Shown here: positions 48,607-57,418 of the stretch, piece after piece | Layout: each line of letters starts with the position of its first letter | How positions within the stretch are numbered: the first letter of the stretch is position 1 | Origin: Pseudomonas sp. UMAB-08 | Lineage (GTDB): Bacteria; Pseudomonadota; Gammaproteobacteria; Pseudomonadales; Pseudomonadaceae | Assembly (NCBI RefSeq): GCF_900095225.1 | Contig: NZ_LT607423.1 | Span: 16,820-80,819, forward strand | Length of the DNA stretch: 64,000 nucleotides | Reading direction: 5' to 3' | Program-made: the position numbers and the translations under genes | The notes under the pieces: generated by a model | What the model was told of the DNA's origin: nothing | Seen by the model: only the letters and a program-made list of their open reading frames with translations | Database searches by the model: none

Positions 48607-48870
48607 ATGCCTGCCCGCGAACTGCAAGAACAACTCAACACCCTGCGCGAGCAACTGGAGCAGAACCCGCCGCTGTCTGAATCGGAACGCGAGCACCTGC
48701 ATGAATTGATGCAGAAGATCGAACTGGAGCTTCAACTGGAAACCGTGACTCAGGACTCGAGCCTGTCTGACAACGTCAATCTTGCCGTCGAACGCTTTGA
48801 GCTGGAACATCCAGCCATTGCCGGAACACTGCGCAGCATTGTTCAGACCTTGGGTAACATCGGGATTTAA
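48607..48870 (+). CDS. DUF4404-family small protein
   Basis: 87 residues. The N-terminal half is a predicted coiled coil (LQEQLNTLREQLEQN, SEREHLHELMQKIELELQLE) and the C-terminal half a conserved helix-turn (NVNLAVERFELEHPAIAGTL, IVQTLGNIGI), the DUF4404 signature. AAGGGAG precedes the ATG by about 8 bases. The family is common in pseudomonads, function unknown. It has its own leader hairpin and an Anr-like box, and ends at a strong terminator shared with queF. Confidence 0.88.
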   Translation: MPARELQEQLNTLREQLEQNPPLSESEREHLHELMQKIELELQLETVTQDSSLSDNVNLAVERFELEHPAIAGTLRSIVQTLGNIGI

Positions 48871-48903
48871 GCCCACCCGCGAAACACATCGGTTACGCAC
48901 CAC

Positions 48904-48933
48904 AAAAAACCCGTCTGATTAGACGGGTTTTTT
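48904..48933. terminator. Bidirectional terminator between the DUF4404 gene and queF
   Basis: AAAAAACCCGTCT (48904-48916) pairs perfectly with AGACGGGTTTTTT (48921-48933) around a GATT loop. Runs of A and T on the two sides allow termination in both directions. Confidence 0.95.
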
Positions 48934-48936
48934 CGT

Positions 48937-49767
48937 TTACTGACGTGCCAGCCTGCGATTTTCCAGGCTGATCGCCTCAGTACTGCGATAAGGATTGATG
49001 TCCAACCCGCCGCGTCGCACGTAACGTGCGTAGACCGTTAACTTCTCTGGCTTGAGCAAGTGTTGCAGATCGAGAAAAATCCGCTCGACGCATTGCTCGT
49101 GAAAGTCTGAGTGCTGACGGAAGCTGACGATATAGGCCAACAAACTGGCGTGATCCAGAGCGGAACCGCGATATTCCACGGCGACGCTGCCCCAGTCAGG
49201 TTGACTGGTGACCGGACAATTGGATTTGAGCAGATGGCTGTGCAGGCTTTCTTCGATCACCCGCGAGTCATCGCAACGCAGCAGCTCTGGGCGCGGCGTC
49301 TCGTAGCTGTTGATGCTCACGTCCAGCTCATCGATGCAAACGCCCGGCAATGCAGCGATACCCTCCGCTTCAACGTCACTCAGGCTACGAATTCGCACGC
49401 CCACCGGCTTGCCAGCGGCGGCAGACAGATCCGCTTGCAACGTCGCGACCAAGCTGGCTCGATCCGGGAACGGGGTCTGGTTCAGCGAATTGAGGTAAAG
49501 CTTGAACGATTTAGACTCAATGATATTCGGCGAGTCTGCCGGGATGGTGAATTCACCAATGGCCACCACCGGTTTGCCCGACGGCAGCAGCCAGGACAAC
49601 TCAAAGCAGTTCCAGAAATCGACACCTTGATAGGGCAGCGTTTCAGCCGTGAGCCCAAGCTCGGCCCATTTCGCCGCACGCGGGATCGGGAATAGCAGGG
49701 ACGGCGTGTAGGTGGCAATGTATTCACTGGACTTGCCCAGCGGCGAATGTTCGGCTGCGGGATGCAT
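48937..49767 (-). CDS. queF: NADPH-dependent preQ0 reductase
   Basis: 276 residues, the long type II QueF (two tunnel-fold halves). The substrate-binding cysteine is in KSNCPVTSQPDWGSV (about residue 190) and the acidic and histidine residues in SFRQHSDFHEQCVERIF (about 225-241). Start MHPAAEHSPLGKSSEYIATY fits the family. It reduces preQ0 (7-cyano-7-deazaguanine) to preQ1, a step in queuosine synthesis for tRNA. It is monocistronic between two unrelated genes. Confidence 0.97.
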   Translation of the reverse strand: MHPAAEHSPLGKSSEYIATYTPSLLFPIPRAAKWAELGLTAETLPYQGVDFWNCFELSWLLPSGKPVVAIGEFTIPADSPNIIESKSFKLYLNSLNQTPFPDRASLVATLQADLSAAAGKPVGVRIRSLSDVEAEGIAALPGVCIDELDVSINSYETPRPELLRCDDSRVIEESLHSHLLKSNCPVTSQPDWGSVAVEYRGSALDHASLLAYIVSFRQHSDFHEQCVERIFLDLQHLLKPEKLTVYARYVRRGGLDINPYRSTEAISLENRRLARQ

Positions 49768-49828
49768 GGTGGGGACCTGGCTAAATAATCCCCACGAGTT
49801 TATAGGGTTTGCCCGCAGCTTTCAGCGC

Positions 49829-50398
49829 CTAGTCGACGATGTTGATCTTACCGACCATCCCGGCCTGATAATGCCCGGGAATATTGCAGGCAAACTCAAG
49901 GTCGCTGGCCTTGCTGAAAGTCCAGGTCAATTCGGCGGTTTTGCCCGGCTCGACCAGCACGCTGTTGGGGGCGTCGTGTTTCATGGGTTTATCATTATTC
50001 ATTGCACCTTGCATCATGCTGTCATGACCCATACTGCCGTGATCCATTGCCTCATGGCTCATTGCCTCATGACTCATACCCGTCGGCGAGAGCATGCCGC
50101 CTTGCTGCATCGCGAGCATTTCCTTCTGATGTTCAGCGTGCATGGCCGCGTCGCCAAGGTTGAACTCGTGCAGCAACTGCCCCTTGTTGATGAGGACGAA
50201 GCGCACCGTCTCACCCGCTTTGACCTGAATAGCCTTGTCCTCGAAAAACATATCGCCCAAGGTCAACTCGACTGTGCGGGTAGCCTGAGCCGCCGGAGCA
50301 GCGTGACCGAAGTTCAGTGTATGGGCAGACGAAGCCATTAGCGGCAGGCTCAACCCCAGCAGCCCCGCGACCACGGCAATACGAACAAGCGAAACCAT
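49829..50398 (-). CDS. Periplasmic cupredoxin-like copper protein with Met/His-rich insert
   Basis: 189 residues from the ATG at 50398 (MVSLVRIAVVAGLLGLSLP), with GGAGA 7 bases upstream. A signal peptide (about 1-23, cleavage near LMA/SSAH) leads to a cupredoxin domain: GDMFFEDKAIQVKAGETVRF and the ligands His in LLHEFNL and Cys-His-Met in FACNIPGHYQAGM. Between the first ligand and the last three is an insert of about 65 residues rich in Met and His (repeats of SHEAM and GSM). It probably binds periplasmic copper. A CopR box lies 74 bp upstream, shared with the divergent copR; in P. aeruginosa the counterpart of this gene is copper-induced. Confidence 0.9.
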   Translation of the reverse strand: MVSLVRIAVVAGLLGLSLPLMASSAHTLNFGHAAPAAQATRTVELTLGDMFFEDKAIQVKAGETVRFVLINKGQLLHEFNLGDAAMHAEHQKEMLAMQQGGMLSPTGMSHEAMSHEAMDHGSMGHDSMMQGAMNNDKPMKHDAPNSVLVEPGKTAELTWTFSKASDLEFACNIPGHYQAGMVGKINIVD

Positions 50399-50471
50399 AG
50401 ACTTCTCCAAATAAGCGACAATCAATCACCCTACTGTAGAGAGGCAGCGCTGGCAGTTAGCTGACCGGGAG

Positions 50472-50487
50472 ATTACAACTTTGTCAG
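50472..50487. promoter_or_regulatory. CopR box between the cupredoxin gene and copR
   Basis: ATTAC-AACTT-TGTCAG, read on the minus strand as CTGACA-N5-GTAAT, fits the published P. aeruginosa CopR-box pattern at every fixed base. It is nearly midway between the divergent start codons at 50398 and 50563, so one site could serve both. Confidence 0.75.
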
Positions 50488-50562
50488 CTTCGGCCTTGAA
50501 TCTGCCATTCGCGTTATAAAGTACCGCTGCATAAGCTCCTCCGCGGTCGCCACGAGTCGCCC

Positions 50563-51243
50563 ATGAAATTACTAATCGTCGAAGATCAACCGAAAACCGG
50601 CCATTACCTGCGCCAAGGCCTGAACGAGGCCGGTTTCATCACCGAACTGGTGGCCGATGGCACCACGGGACAGCACTTGGCGTTGAGCGGCGACTACGCG
50701 CTGCTGATCCTTGATGTGATGCTGCCCGGCCGCGATGGCTGGCAGATACTCCAGGCCGTGCGCAGCGCCGGACTGGAGACGCCTGTGTTGTTTCTCACCG
50801 CCCGCGATGCAGTGGAGGATCGGGTTCGAGGCCTTGAGCTGGGCGCCGATGATTACCTTGTGAAACCCTTCGCCTTCTCTGAACTGCTCGCCCGGGTGCG
50901 CAGCCTGCTTCGTCGTGGCAGCAGCGTCGCGCAGGAAACTCATCTGCAACTGGCCGATTTGCGCCTCGACCTGCTGCGTCGGCGAGTAGAACGCAATGGA
51001 CAACGCATCGACCTGACGGCCAAAGAGTTTTCGCTGCTGGAACTGCTGTTGCGGCGCCAGGGTGAAGTGCTGCCTAAATCGCTGATCGCATCACAGGTCT
51101 GGGACATGAATTTCGACAGCGACACCAACGTGATTGAAGTCGCCATCCGCCGCTTGCGCTTGAAGGTCGATGATGATTACCCAAACAAACTGATCCATAC
51201 CGTTCGCGGCATGGGCTATGTTCTAGAAGAGCGCCCCCTGTGA
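50563..51243 (+). CDS. copR: Copper-responsive response regulator (OmpR family)
   Basis: 226 residues: receiver domain (about 1-115) with acceptor Asp51 in LLILDVMLPGRDGW and Lys in DDYLVKPFAF, and an OmpR-type winged helix (about 130-222; IDLTAKEFSLLELLLRRQGE, NVIEVAIRRLRLKVDD). The heavy-metal branch (CusR/CopR/CzcR) is supported by its close coupling to a HAMP-type sensor kinase, the CopR box upstream and the divergent cupredoxin gene. The stop overlaps the copS ATG by one base (TGATG). Confidence 0.92.
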   Translation: MKLLIVEDQPKTGHYLRQGLNEAGFITELVADGTTGQHLALSGDYALLILDVMLPGRDGWQILQAVRSAGLETPVLFLTARDAVEDRVRGLELGADDYLVKPFAFSELLARVRSLLRRGSSVAQETHLQLADLRLDLLRRRVERNGQRIDLTAKEFSLLELLLRRQGEVLPKSLIASQVWDMNFDSDTNVIEVAIRRLRLKVDDDYPNKLIHTVRGMGYVLEERPL

Positions 51244-52598
51244 TGGCTCGTCTGTCCCTCAGCAGTCGTCTGGCACTGCTGTTCGCAGCCTGCACTGCCG
51301 TGGTTTCGTTGACCGCGGGCGTGCTGTTCAATCGAGCCAGTGAAGCGCACTTCATCGAACTGGACCAACAATCACTCGACAGCAAGTTGCAGACATTTCG
51401 CTCGGTATTGAAGGGTGTTGCGAGCCAAGCCGATCTCAGCGCTCGACAAGCGACGCTGCAAAGCGAACTCAGTCATCAACCGGACCTGGCACTGCGTCTC
51501 AGCGGCAGTGACGGCGTCATCTGGTTCGACAGCCTGCCGACGCTCCCGGCGACATTGCCCACTCCGCATGGCCTGCACACCTTGCACAGCACAGAGACTG
51601 ACTTTCGAACGTATAGCGCCTTGCTCGAGCCTGAGGCCGTTAATTCACCGCAACTGACGCTGTTGCTGGACGTGACCCATCACCAACACTTTCTTCAGCG
51701 CATGCAGCACTTGATCTGGCTCACGGTCGGATTCTCCGCCCTGGCCACGGCACTGCTGGGTGCCTGGGCGGCGCGCAGCGGCCTCCGACCACTCAGACAA
51801 ATGAGCGAAATCGCCGCCAGCGTCTCGGCCAGCTCGCTGACGACACGCCTGCCGCAGACGGAAATGCCCGCTGAACTGGCGGAACTGACGCACGCCTTCA
51901 ACGCCATGTTTGGACGCCTCGACGACGCCTTTCAGCGGCTCTCGGCATTCTCTGCGGACATTGCTCATGAGCTGCGCACGCCGCTGTCCAACCTGCTGAC
52001 CCACACACAAGTCACCCTCACCCGCCCGCGCTCGACCGAGGACTATCGCGAAGCCTTGCTCGGCAATCTTGAGGAACTGCAATGGATGGCGCAGATGATC
52101 AACGACATGCTGTATCTGGCCAAGGCCGAACACGGCCTGCTTAACCCGACGCGGGAAACCCTGCAACTGGAAGACGAAGCGGACGCAGTACTGGAGTTTT
52201 TCGCACCCTTGGCCGAGGACGCGCAGGTGCGGCTGTCACGCGAAGGCAACGCCACACTGGCTGGTGATCGCAATATGCTGCGCCGCGCTATCTCCAACCT
52301 GCTGGACAACGCGCTGCGCTTCACCCCGGCAGGCGGACAGGTCGCAATGCGCATATCCCGCTCGGATCAAGGGGTGCAACTGAGCATCGAAAACAACGGA
52401 GCAACCATTCCTGCACCAGCGTTGCCCCATGTGTTCGATCGGTTTTTTCGCGCGGACCCTGCACGCAGCGAAGGCAGCAGCGAGCACGCAGGGCTGGGGC
52501 TGGCGATCACTCAGTCAATCATCCGCGCCCACGGCGGGCAGATTCGCTGCGAATCGGCGGACGGCTGGACACGCTTTGTGATTGAGTTGCCGGCCTGA
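51243..52598 (+). CDS. copS: Heavy-metal sensor histidine kinase
   Basis: 451 residues from the ATG at 51243; a GTG at 51240 is in frame. Two membrane helices (about 10-30 and 152-175) flank a periplasmic sensor of about 120 residues; HAMP follows (LRPLRQMSEIAASVSASSL), then HisKA with the phosphorylated His in DIAHELRTPLSNLLTHT (about residue 243), and an HATPase domain with NLLDNALRFTP and GLGLAITQSII. The order is that of the CusS/CopS/CzcS group. It phosphorylates CopR, or keeps it off, according to periplasmic copper. Confidence 0.92.
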   Translation: MARLSLSSRLALLFAACTAVVSLTAGVLFNRASEAHFIELDQQSLDSKLQTFRSVLKGVASQADLSARQATLQSELSHQPDLALRLSGSDGVIWFDSLPTLPATLPTPHGLHTLHSTETDFRTYSALLEPEAVNSPQLTLLLDVTHHQHFLQRMQHLIWLTVGFSALATALLGAWAARSGLRPLRQMSEIAASVSASSLTTRLPQTEMPAELAELTHAFNAMFGRLDDAFQRLSAFSADIAHELRTPLSNLLTHTQVTLTRPRSTEDYREALLGNLEELQWMAQMINDMLYLAKAEHGLLNPTRETLQLEDEADAVLEFFAPLAEDAQVRLSREGNATLAGDRNMLRRAISNLLDNALRFTPAGGQVAMRISRSDQGVQLSIENNGATIPAPALPHVFDRFFRADPARSEGSSEHAGLGLAITQSIIRAHGGQIRCESADGWTRFVIELPA

Positions 52599-52625
52599 AT
52601 TAAACCGTGAATCACCGCACGGAAA

Positions 52626-53870
52626 TCACTCGTAGCGCAGCGCATAGGCCGGCTGGATCTGTGCCGCACGCCAGGCTGGGTAGAGCGTCGCGAGAAAACT
52701 CAGGATAAATCCGGCGCTGCAGATCAACACAACATCCTCCCATTGCAGTTGGGATGGCAGGTTATTGATGAAGTACACATCGGAACTGAAGATGTGCTGC
52801 CCGGTGACGCGCTCCAGCCAGCCCACCATCTCGCTGACATTGATTGCAGCGATCACGCCGAGAACACCACCGATAATGGTGCCCACGATCCCGATGACGG
52901 TGCCCTGAACCATGAAGATGGTCATGATCTGCCCAGGTGTGGCACCGATGGTGCGCAAGATGGCGATGTCAGCGCCTTTGTCGTTTACTACCATGATCAA
53001 GGTGGCGATGATGTTGAACGCCGCCACAGCGACAATCATCAGCAGCAACAGGCCGATCATGGTCTTTTCCATTTTCATCGCACTGAACAGACTGCCCTGA
53101 GTGTGAGTCCAGTCATCGGCGCGGTAATCAGCACCGAGGCCGGCAACAATGGCAGCCGAGACCTGCGGCGCTGTGTACAGATCCTTCAGCGCCAGACGTA
53201 CGCCTTGCACTTGATCAGGCTTCCAGCGCTGCATTTGCGCAGCGTCGGCGACGTTGATCAGGGCCATGGAGCCATCCAGCTCGGCACCGACCTTGAACAC
53301 GCCGACCACCGTCAGCCGCTGCAGGCGCGGGGTAATGCCGCCCGGCGCGTTACTGACTTCCGGGACGATCAGAGTCAGCTTGTCGCCGACGTTCAGGCGA
53401 AAACGTCGAGCGGTGATTTCACCAACCACCACACCAAACTCACCGGCTTTGAGGTCTTCCAGGCGCCCCTGAGTGATGTGCTGGGCAACAATCGAAACCT
53501 TGTGCTCCAGCGCCGGATCAACGCCGCTGATCTGGATAGGCTGCATCGAACCCTTATAGGAGAACATGCCTTCCATCTCGGTGAACGGAACGGCAGCGGT
53601 CACCTCGGGATTCTTCATCGCCGCAGCGGCTGCGGGCTTCCAGTCGTCAAGCGGCGTCACGCCGGCGATGACGGCGTGGGGCACCATGCCCAGAATCCGC
53701 GAGCTCATTTCACGCTGAAAACCATTCATCACCGACAGCACCACGATCATTGCCAACACGCCCAGGGCGAGGCCAATCATCGAGGTCATCGAAATAAACG
53801 AAATGAAGTGATTACGGCGCTTGGCGCGGGTATAGCGCGCGCCAATAAAAATTGATAACGGTCTGAACAT
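52626..53870 (-). CDS. lolE: Lipoprotein-releasing ABC transporter permease
   Basis: 414 residues from the ATG at 53870 (MFRPLSIFIGARYTRAKRRN); the frame extends upstream without a conserved start. It is a LolC/LolE-type permease: membrane helix 1 (about 25-48; FISMTSMIGLALGVLAMIVV), a large periplasmic domain (about 50-270), and three C-terminal helices. It closely resembles the gene at 54627-55877, including LYPAWRAAQIQPAYALRYE at the end. Gene order permease-ATPase-permease makes this LolE, though the two permeases are hard to tell apart by eye. The complex extracts mature lipoproteins from the inner membrane. Confidence 0.9.
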   Translation of the reverse strand: MFRPLSIFIGARYTRAKRRNHFISFISMTSMIGLALGVLAMIVVLSVMNGFQREMSSRILGMVPHAVIAGVTPLDDWKPAAAAAMKNPEVTAAVPFTEMEGMFSYKGSMQPIQISGVDPALEHKVSIVAQHITQGRLEDLKAGEFGVVVGEITARRFRLNVGDKLTLIVPEVSNAPGGITPRLQRLTVVGVFKVGAELDGSMALINVADAAQMQRWKPDQVQGVRLALKDLYTAPQVSAAIVAGLGADYRADDWTHTQGSLFSAMKMEKTMIGLLLLMIVAVAAFNIIATLIMVVNDKGADIAILRTIGATPGQIMTIFMVQGTVIGIVGTIIGGVLGVIAAINVSEMVGWLERVTGQHIFSSDVYFINNLPSQLQWEDVVLICSAGFILSFLATLYPAWRAAQIQPAYALRYE

Positions 53871-53935
53871 TCGCGGAGCACCGTAGAAAAAATGAAAACC
53901 CCGACGCCGTGACAACCGGCGCCGGGTTGATTGAA

Positions 53936-54634
53936 TCAATCAGCGACCAAATGACCATCTTCGAGGCGCAACACTCGATCCATCTGCCGGGCCAGAGCCA
54001 TGTCGTGGGTCACGACCAGAAACGCCGTTTGCGATGAGGTACTGAGCTCCAGCATCAAATCCTGAATGCCCTGCGCCGTGTGATGATCGAGGTTACCGGT
54101 CGGCTCGTCGAGCATCACCAGTCCCGGCCGGTTGACTAGCGCCCGGGCAATCGCCACGCGCTGACGCTCGCCACCAGACAATTCCGATGGTTTATGCGCC
54201 AGTCGATGCCCCAACCCTACCCGCTGCAACAGCTCGGTAGCACGCTGACGGGCTTCCGGGATCGCCGTACGGCCGATCAACAGCGGCATGCAGACGTTCT
54301 CCAGAGCGGTGAACTCAGGCAACAGGTGGTGGAATTGATACACAAACCCCAGCGCCCGGTTACGCAACAGACCCCGGGCTTTTTCGCCCAACGCCGACAA
54401 TTCTTCACCCGCCAGCCACACGCTGCCTTGCGAAGGCGTATCCAGACCGCCAAGCAGATTGAGCAAGGTACTCTTACCGGAACCCGAACTGCCGACAATG
54501 GCGACGCGCTCGCCGGGGTGCAACTCCAGTTGCAAGCCCGAAAGGACCACCACCGACTCCGGGCCTTCCTCGTAGGATTTGCCCAGATTGCGGCAACTCA
54601 GTACTGCTTTATCACTCATGCCCGACTCACTCAT
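53936..54634 (-). CDS. lolD: Lipoprotein-releasing ABC transporter ATP-binding protein
   Basis: 232 residues from the ATG at 54634, which has GGAGG 9 bases upstream and overlaps the lolC stop (ATGAGTGA); an ATG at 54619 is the alternative. The Walker A is VGSSGSGKSTLLNLL, the signature LSGGERQRVAIARAL, Walker B LVMLDEPTGNLD and the H-loop VVTHDMALA. It powers the LolC/LolE permease. The gene sits between them, with a 65-bp gap to lolE. The Lol complex delivers lipoproteins to the chaperone LolA, which is not in this window. Confidence 0.95.
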   Translation of the reverse strand: MSESGMSDKAVLSCRNLGKSYEEGPESVVVLSGLQLELHPGERVAIVGSSGSGKSTLLNLLGGLDTPSQGSVWLAGEELSALGEKARGLLRNRALGFVYQFHHLLPEFTALENVCMPLLIGRTAIPEARQRATELLQRVGLGHRLAHKPSELSGGERQRVAIARALVNRPGLVMLDEPTGNLDHHTAQGIQDLMLELSTSSQTAFLVVTHDMALARQMDRVLRLEDGHLVAD

Positions 54635-55877
54635 AACGTAGCGCCTCCGCAGGCTGGGTGCGCGCAGCACGCCAGGCTGGATACAGGGTGGCGAGAAAAC
54701 TCAGAATCAATGCGGCACCGCAGACCAGCAGCACGTCTTCGGCCATCAATTGCGACGGCAGGTAGTCGATGAAGTAGACGTCCGCATTGAGAAACTTGTG
54801 CCCGAGCAAACCTTCCAGCGCGGAGATCGCAGCACTGACATTGAGCGCGGCGAAAATCCCCACCACGGCGCCAATCAGCGTCCCGACCACACCAATGACC
54901 GTGCCCTGCACCATGAAGATCGCCATGATCTGCCCCGGTGTAGCGCCCAGGGTGCGCAGGATCGCGATATCACCCTTCTTGTCGTTGACCACCATCACCA
55001 GCGTGGAAATGATATTGAAGGCAGCGACCGCAACGATGAGCAACAACAGCAAGCCGATCATGGCTTTTTCCATACGGATCGCCTGATACAGATTGCCCTG
55101 CGTCCGGGTCCAGTCACGGGCATAGAAATTATGATCACCCAACGTCTGCGCGATTTCCCACGATACGCGGGGTGCCTCGAACAGGTCGTCGAACTTCAGA
55201 CGCAGCCCTTGCACCTGATCCGGTTTCCAGCGATGCAGACGCGCCAGATCGGTGAGATTGGTCAAGCCGAGGTAGCCGTCCAGTTCGCCAGCGCCGACAT
55301 GAAAGATGCCGACGACAGTAAAACGCTTCATCCGCGGAAATATTCCAGCGGGGGTAACGGTCACTTCCGGGGCGACGAAGGTCAGTTTATCACCGAGACC
55401 CACGCCCAGCTTGGTGGCGGCCTTGTCGCCGATAACGATGCCAAAGCTGCCGGGGGCCAGATCATCCAGGCGCCCCTTCAGCATGAAGTTATCGATGATC
55501 GAAACCTTGCGTTCCTGCGCCGGATCGATGGCGTTGAGCAACACCTTCTGCACCTGACCGTTGCTGGTCAGCAAACCCTGCATTTGGGTAAACGGCGCAA
55601 CCGCGACAACCTTGGGGTTTGCCTTGACCTTGTCGCCCAGGCTTTGCCAGTCGCTGATCGGCTGATCGGACTCGATGGTCGCGTGGGGCACCATGCCCAG
55701 CACACGGGTGCGCATCTCATGATCGAAACCATTCATGACCGATAACACGACGATCATCACGACGACGCCAAGGGCGAGGCCGATCATCGACGTCAGGGAA
55801 ATGAAGGAGACAAAATGATTGCGGCGTTTTGCACGGGTATAACGCGTGCCAATAAATACAAAAAGAGGTCTGAACAT
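54627..55877 (-). CDS. lolC: Lipoprotein-releasing ABC transporter permease
   Basis: 416 residues of the same permease family as lolE: MFRPLFVFIGTRYTRAKRRN, helix 1 ISLTSMIGLALGVVVMIVV, a periplasmic domain (about 50-270), helices near 275-300, 320-345 and 375-400, and LATLYPAWRAARTQPAEALRYE at the end. In E. coli LolC the periplasmic loop contacts LolA and in LolE it contacts substrate lipoproteins. The upstream neighbour is a divergent PilZ gene. The first gene of the operon is taken as lolC by convention. Confidence 0.92.
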   Translation of the reverse strand: MFRPLFVFIGTRYTRAKRRNHFVSFISLTSMIGLALGVVVMIVVLSVMNGFDHEMRTRVLGMVPHATIESDQPISDWQSLGDKVKANPKVVAVAPFTQMQGLLTSNGQVQKVLLNAIDPAQERKVSIIDNFMLKGRLDDLAPGSFGIVIGDKAATKLGVGLGDKLTFVAPEVTVTPAGIFPRMKRFTVVGIFHVGAGELDGYLGLTNLTDLARLHRWKPDQVQGLRLKFDDLFEAPRVSWEIAQTLGDHNFYARDWTRTQGNLYQAIRMEKAMIGLLLLLIVAVAAFNIISTLVMVVNDKKGDIAILRTLGATPGQIMAIFMVQGTVIGVVGTLIGAVVGIFAALNVSAAISALEGLLGHKFLNADVYFIDYLPSQLMAEDVLLVCGAALILSFLATLYPAWRAARTQPAEALRYE

Positions 55878-55970
55878 GTCGGGGCTTGTTCGGAGGAAAG
55901 GGAACGTCCTTGTGGCGGGGCTCAGCGAGCAGCTTTACACTCAGAACACCGCCGCTACCATGGGTTCGCC

Positions 55971-56558
55971 ATGTCGACATTAAATGAAGAAGATCGCCGC
56001 GAATACTACCGTATCGAGGACACGATCGCACTGGAAATTAACCACCTGTCCGGCACCCACGCGACCCATCAGACGCCTGCGCAGGACACGTCCACGTTGT
56101 TCAACCTGCTCAGCGAACTGCATGTCAGCGAGTTCGAGTCCCAACATTTGCTACGCCAGCTAGGCGATAACGACCGCGCGCTCGGTAGCTATCTGAAGGC
56201 CCTGAACAAGCGCATCGATTTGCTCGGCCAAGTCGTGGCACACACCGTCCTGGGCAAGATAGGCGAGCCACAGCTGGTGATTCTCTCCGAAGGCGGTGTG
56301 CAGTTTCATCATCCGCTGCCGATTCCCGCAGGCACGAAACTGTCCATCAAGATGGTGCTGATGCCACAAGCACTGGGCTTGATGATGAACGCCAAGGTCA
56401 CGCACTGCGACGCTCGCGAGATCGGAAATTTCGAGATTGGTACTGAGTTCGAGGACCTCCCGGATGCCCAGCGACAGCTGCTCGCCCGTTACATCTTGCA
56501 ACGACAATCCCAGCAACGCCGTCTGGCGCGAGAGCAAAACAATGGCTCAGAGGCGTGA
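55971..56558 (+). CDS. PilZ-domain protein (DUF with c-di-GMP-binding motif)
   Basis: 195 residues from the ATG at 55971 (MSTLNEEDRREYYRIEDTIA). The N-terminal RREYYRIED has the Arg-x3-Arg pattern of PilZ, and the C-terminal half (LVILSEGGVQFHHPLPIPAG, VTHCDAREIGNFEIGTEFED) has an LSEGG variant of the second contact. The middle (about 30-95) is helical and not part of PilZ. The gene is divergent from lolC and followed by a phosphodiesterase gene 95 bp later. The same neighbourhood occurs in P. aeruginosa. Binding of c-di-GMP is likely but not certain. Confidence 0.85.
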   Translation: MSTLNEEDRREYYRIEDTIALEINHLSGTHATHQTPAQDTSTLFNLLSELHVSEFESQHLLRQLGDNDRALGSYLKALNKRIDLLGQVVAHTVLGKIGEPQLVILSEGGVQFHHPLPIPAGTKLSIKMVLMPQALGLMMNAKVTHCDAREIGNFEIGTEFEDLPDAQRQLLARYILQRQSQQRRLAREQNNGSEA

Positions 56559-56653
56559 TACCTGACAAATCTGGCTATCCCGTGAAAACCTCTGAGCCCA
56601 GGTAACGAAGACGCTTAGGCAACAAGCAGCGCTAAAACCCACAAGGAGTAAAC

Positions 56654-57376
56654 GTGACCCTTATTTACGGCCACCGCGGCGCTAAAGGCGAAGCACCGGA
56701 AAACACCCTGACCAGCTTCCAGGAATGCCTCAAGCACGGCGTTCGCCGCTGCGAGCTGGATCTGCACCTGTCCCGTGATGGCGAACTCATGGTAATCCAT
56801 GACCCGACGCTAAAACGCACCACGGATCGGCGCGGCAAAGTCATCGAGCAGGACGCTGCAGACCTGGTGACTTTTGATGCGCGCAAAGGCGGCCCAGGCT
56901 GGGTTCATCCCTGCCCGATTCCACGTCTGGAAGAATTGTTCGAACAATGCGCCTTCGATCATTGGCAACTGGAAGTCAAAAGCGCATCCCGCACACGCGC
57001 TGCGACCACCGTGTTGGCGATTCGGGAATTGGCTCAGCGTCACGGCCTGCTGGACAAGGTCACCGTTACGTCGAGTTCGCGGGAAGTATTGCGCGCAGCA
57101 CTGGAGCTGACACCCGACCTGTCACGCGGACTGGTGGCTGAATACGCCTGGCTCGACCCTCTGAAGGTCGCGCAAAGTTATGACTGCAGGATTCTGGCGT
57201 TGAACTGGACACTGTGCACCCCCGAGCGCTTGCAGAAAGCCCAGCGTCAGGGATTGCACGTATCGGTATGGACAGTCAACGAACCTGCACTGATGCGCAG
57301 GCTCGCCGACTTCGGCGTAGATAGCCTGATTACAGACTTTCCCGGTTTGGCCACTGCCACTCTCGGGAATTGCTGA
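56654..57376 (+). CDS. Glycerophosphodiester phosphodiesterase, cytosolic UgpQ-like
   Basis: 240 residues from a GTG start preceded by AAGGAGTAAAC. The GDPD signature is complete at the N-terminus: GHRGAKGEAPENTLTSF with the catalytic His, ELDLHLSRDGELMVIHD with the second His and metal-binding acids, and LTVWT/DFGVDSLITDFP at the end. There is no signal peptide, so it is cytoplasmic, releasing glycerol 3-phosphate from deacylated phospholipids. It is preceded by PilZ on the same strand. No Pho box is seen upstream, although this family is often Pho-controlled. Confidence 0.94.
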   Translation: MTLIYGHRGAKGEAPENTLTSFQECLKHGVRRCELDLHLSRDGELMVIHDPTLKRTTDRRGKVIEQDAADLVTFDARKGGPGWVHPCPIPRLEELFEQCAFDHWQLEVKSASRTRAATTVLAIRELAQRHGLLDKVTVTSSSREVLRAALELTPDLSRGLVAEYAWLDPLKVAQSYDCRILALNWTLCTPERLQKAQRQGLHVSVWTVNEPALMRRLADFGVDSLITDFPGLATATLGNC

Positions 57377-57387
57377 AATCGGTCTCC

Positions 57388-57412
57388 CCGGCCGGCTCAG
57401 GCCACCGGCCGG
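57388..57412. terminator. Hairpin between convergent GDPD and sthA genes
   Basis: CCGGCCGG at 57388-57395 and again at 57405-57412, each self-complementary, can pair around a 9-base loop. It lies in the 42-bp gap between two convergent genes. There are few U residues, so termination in either direction is possible but not assured. Confidence 0.5.
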
Positions 57413-57418
57413 AGCCGC

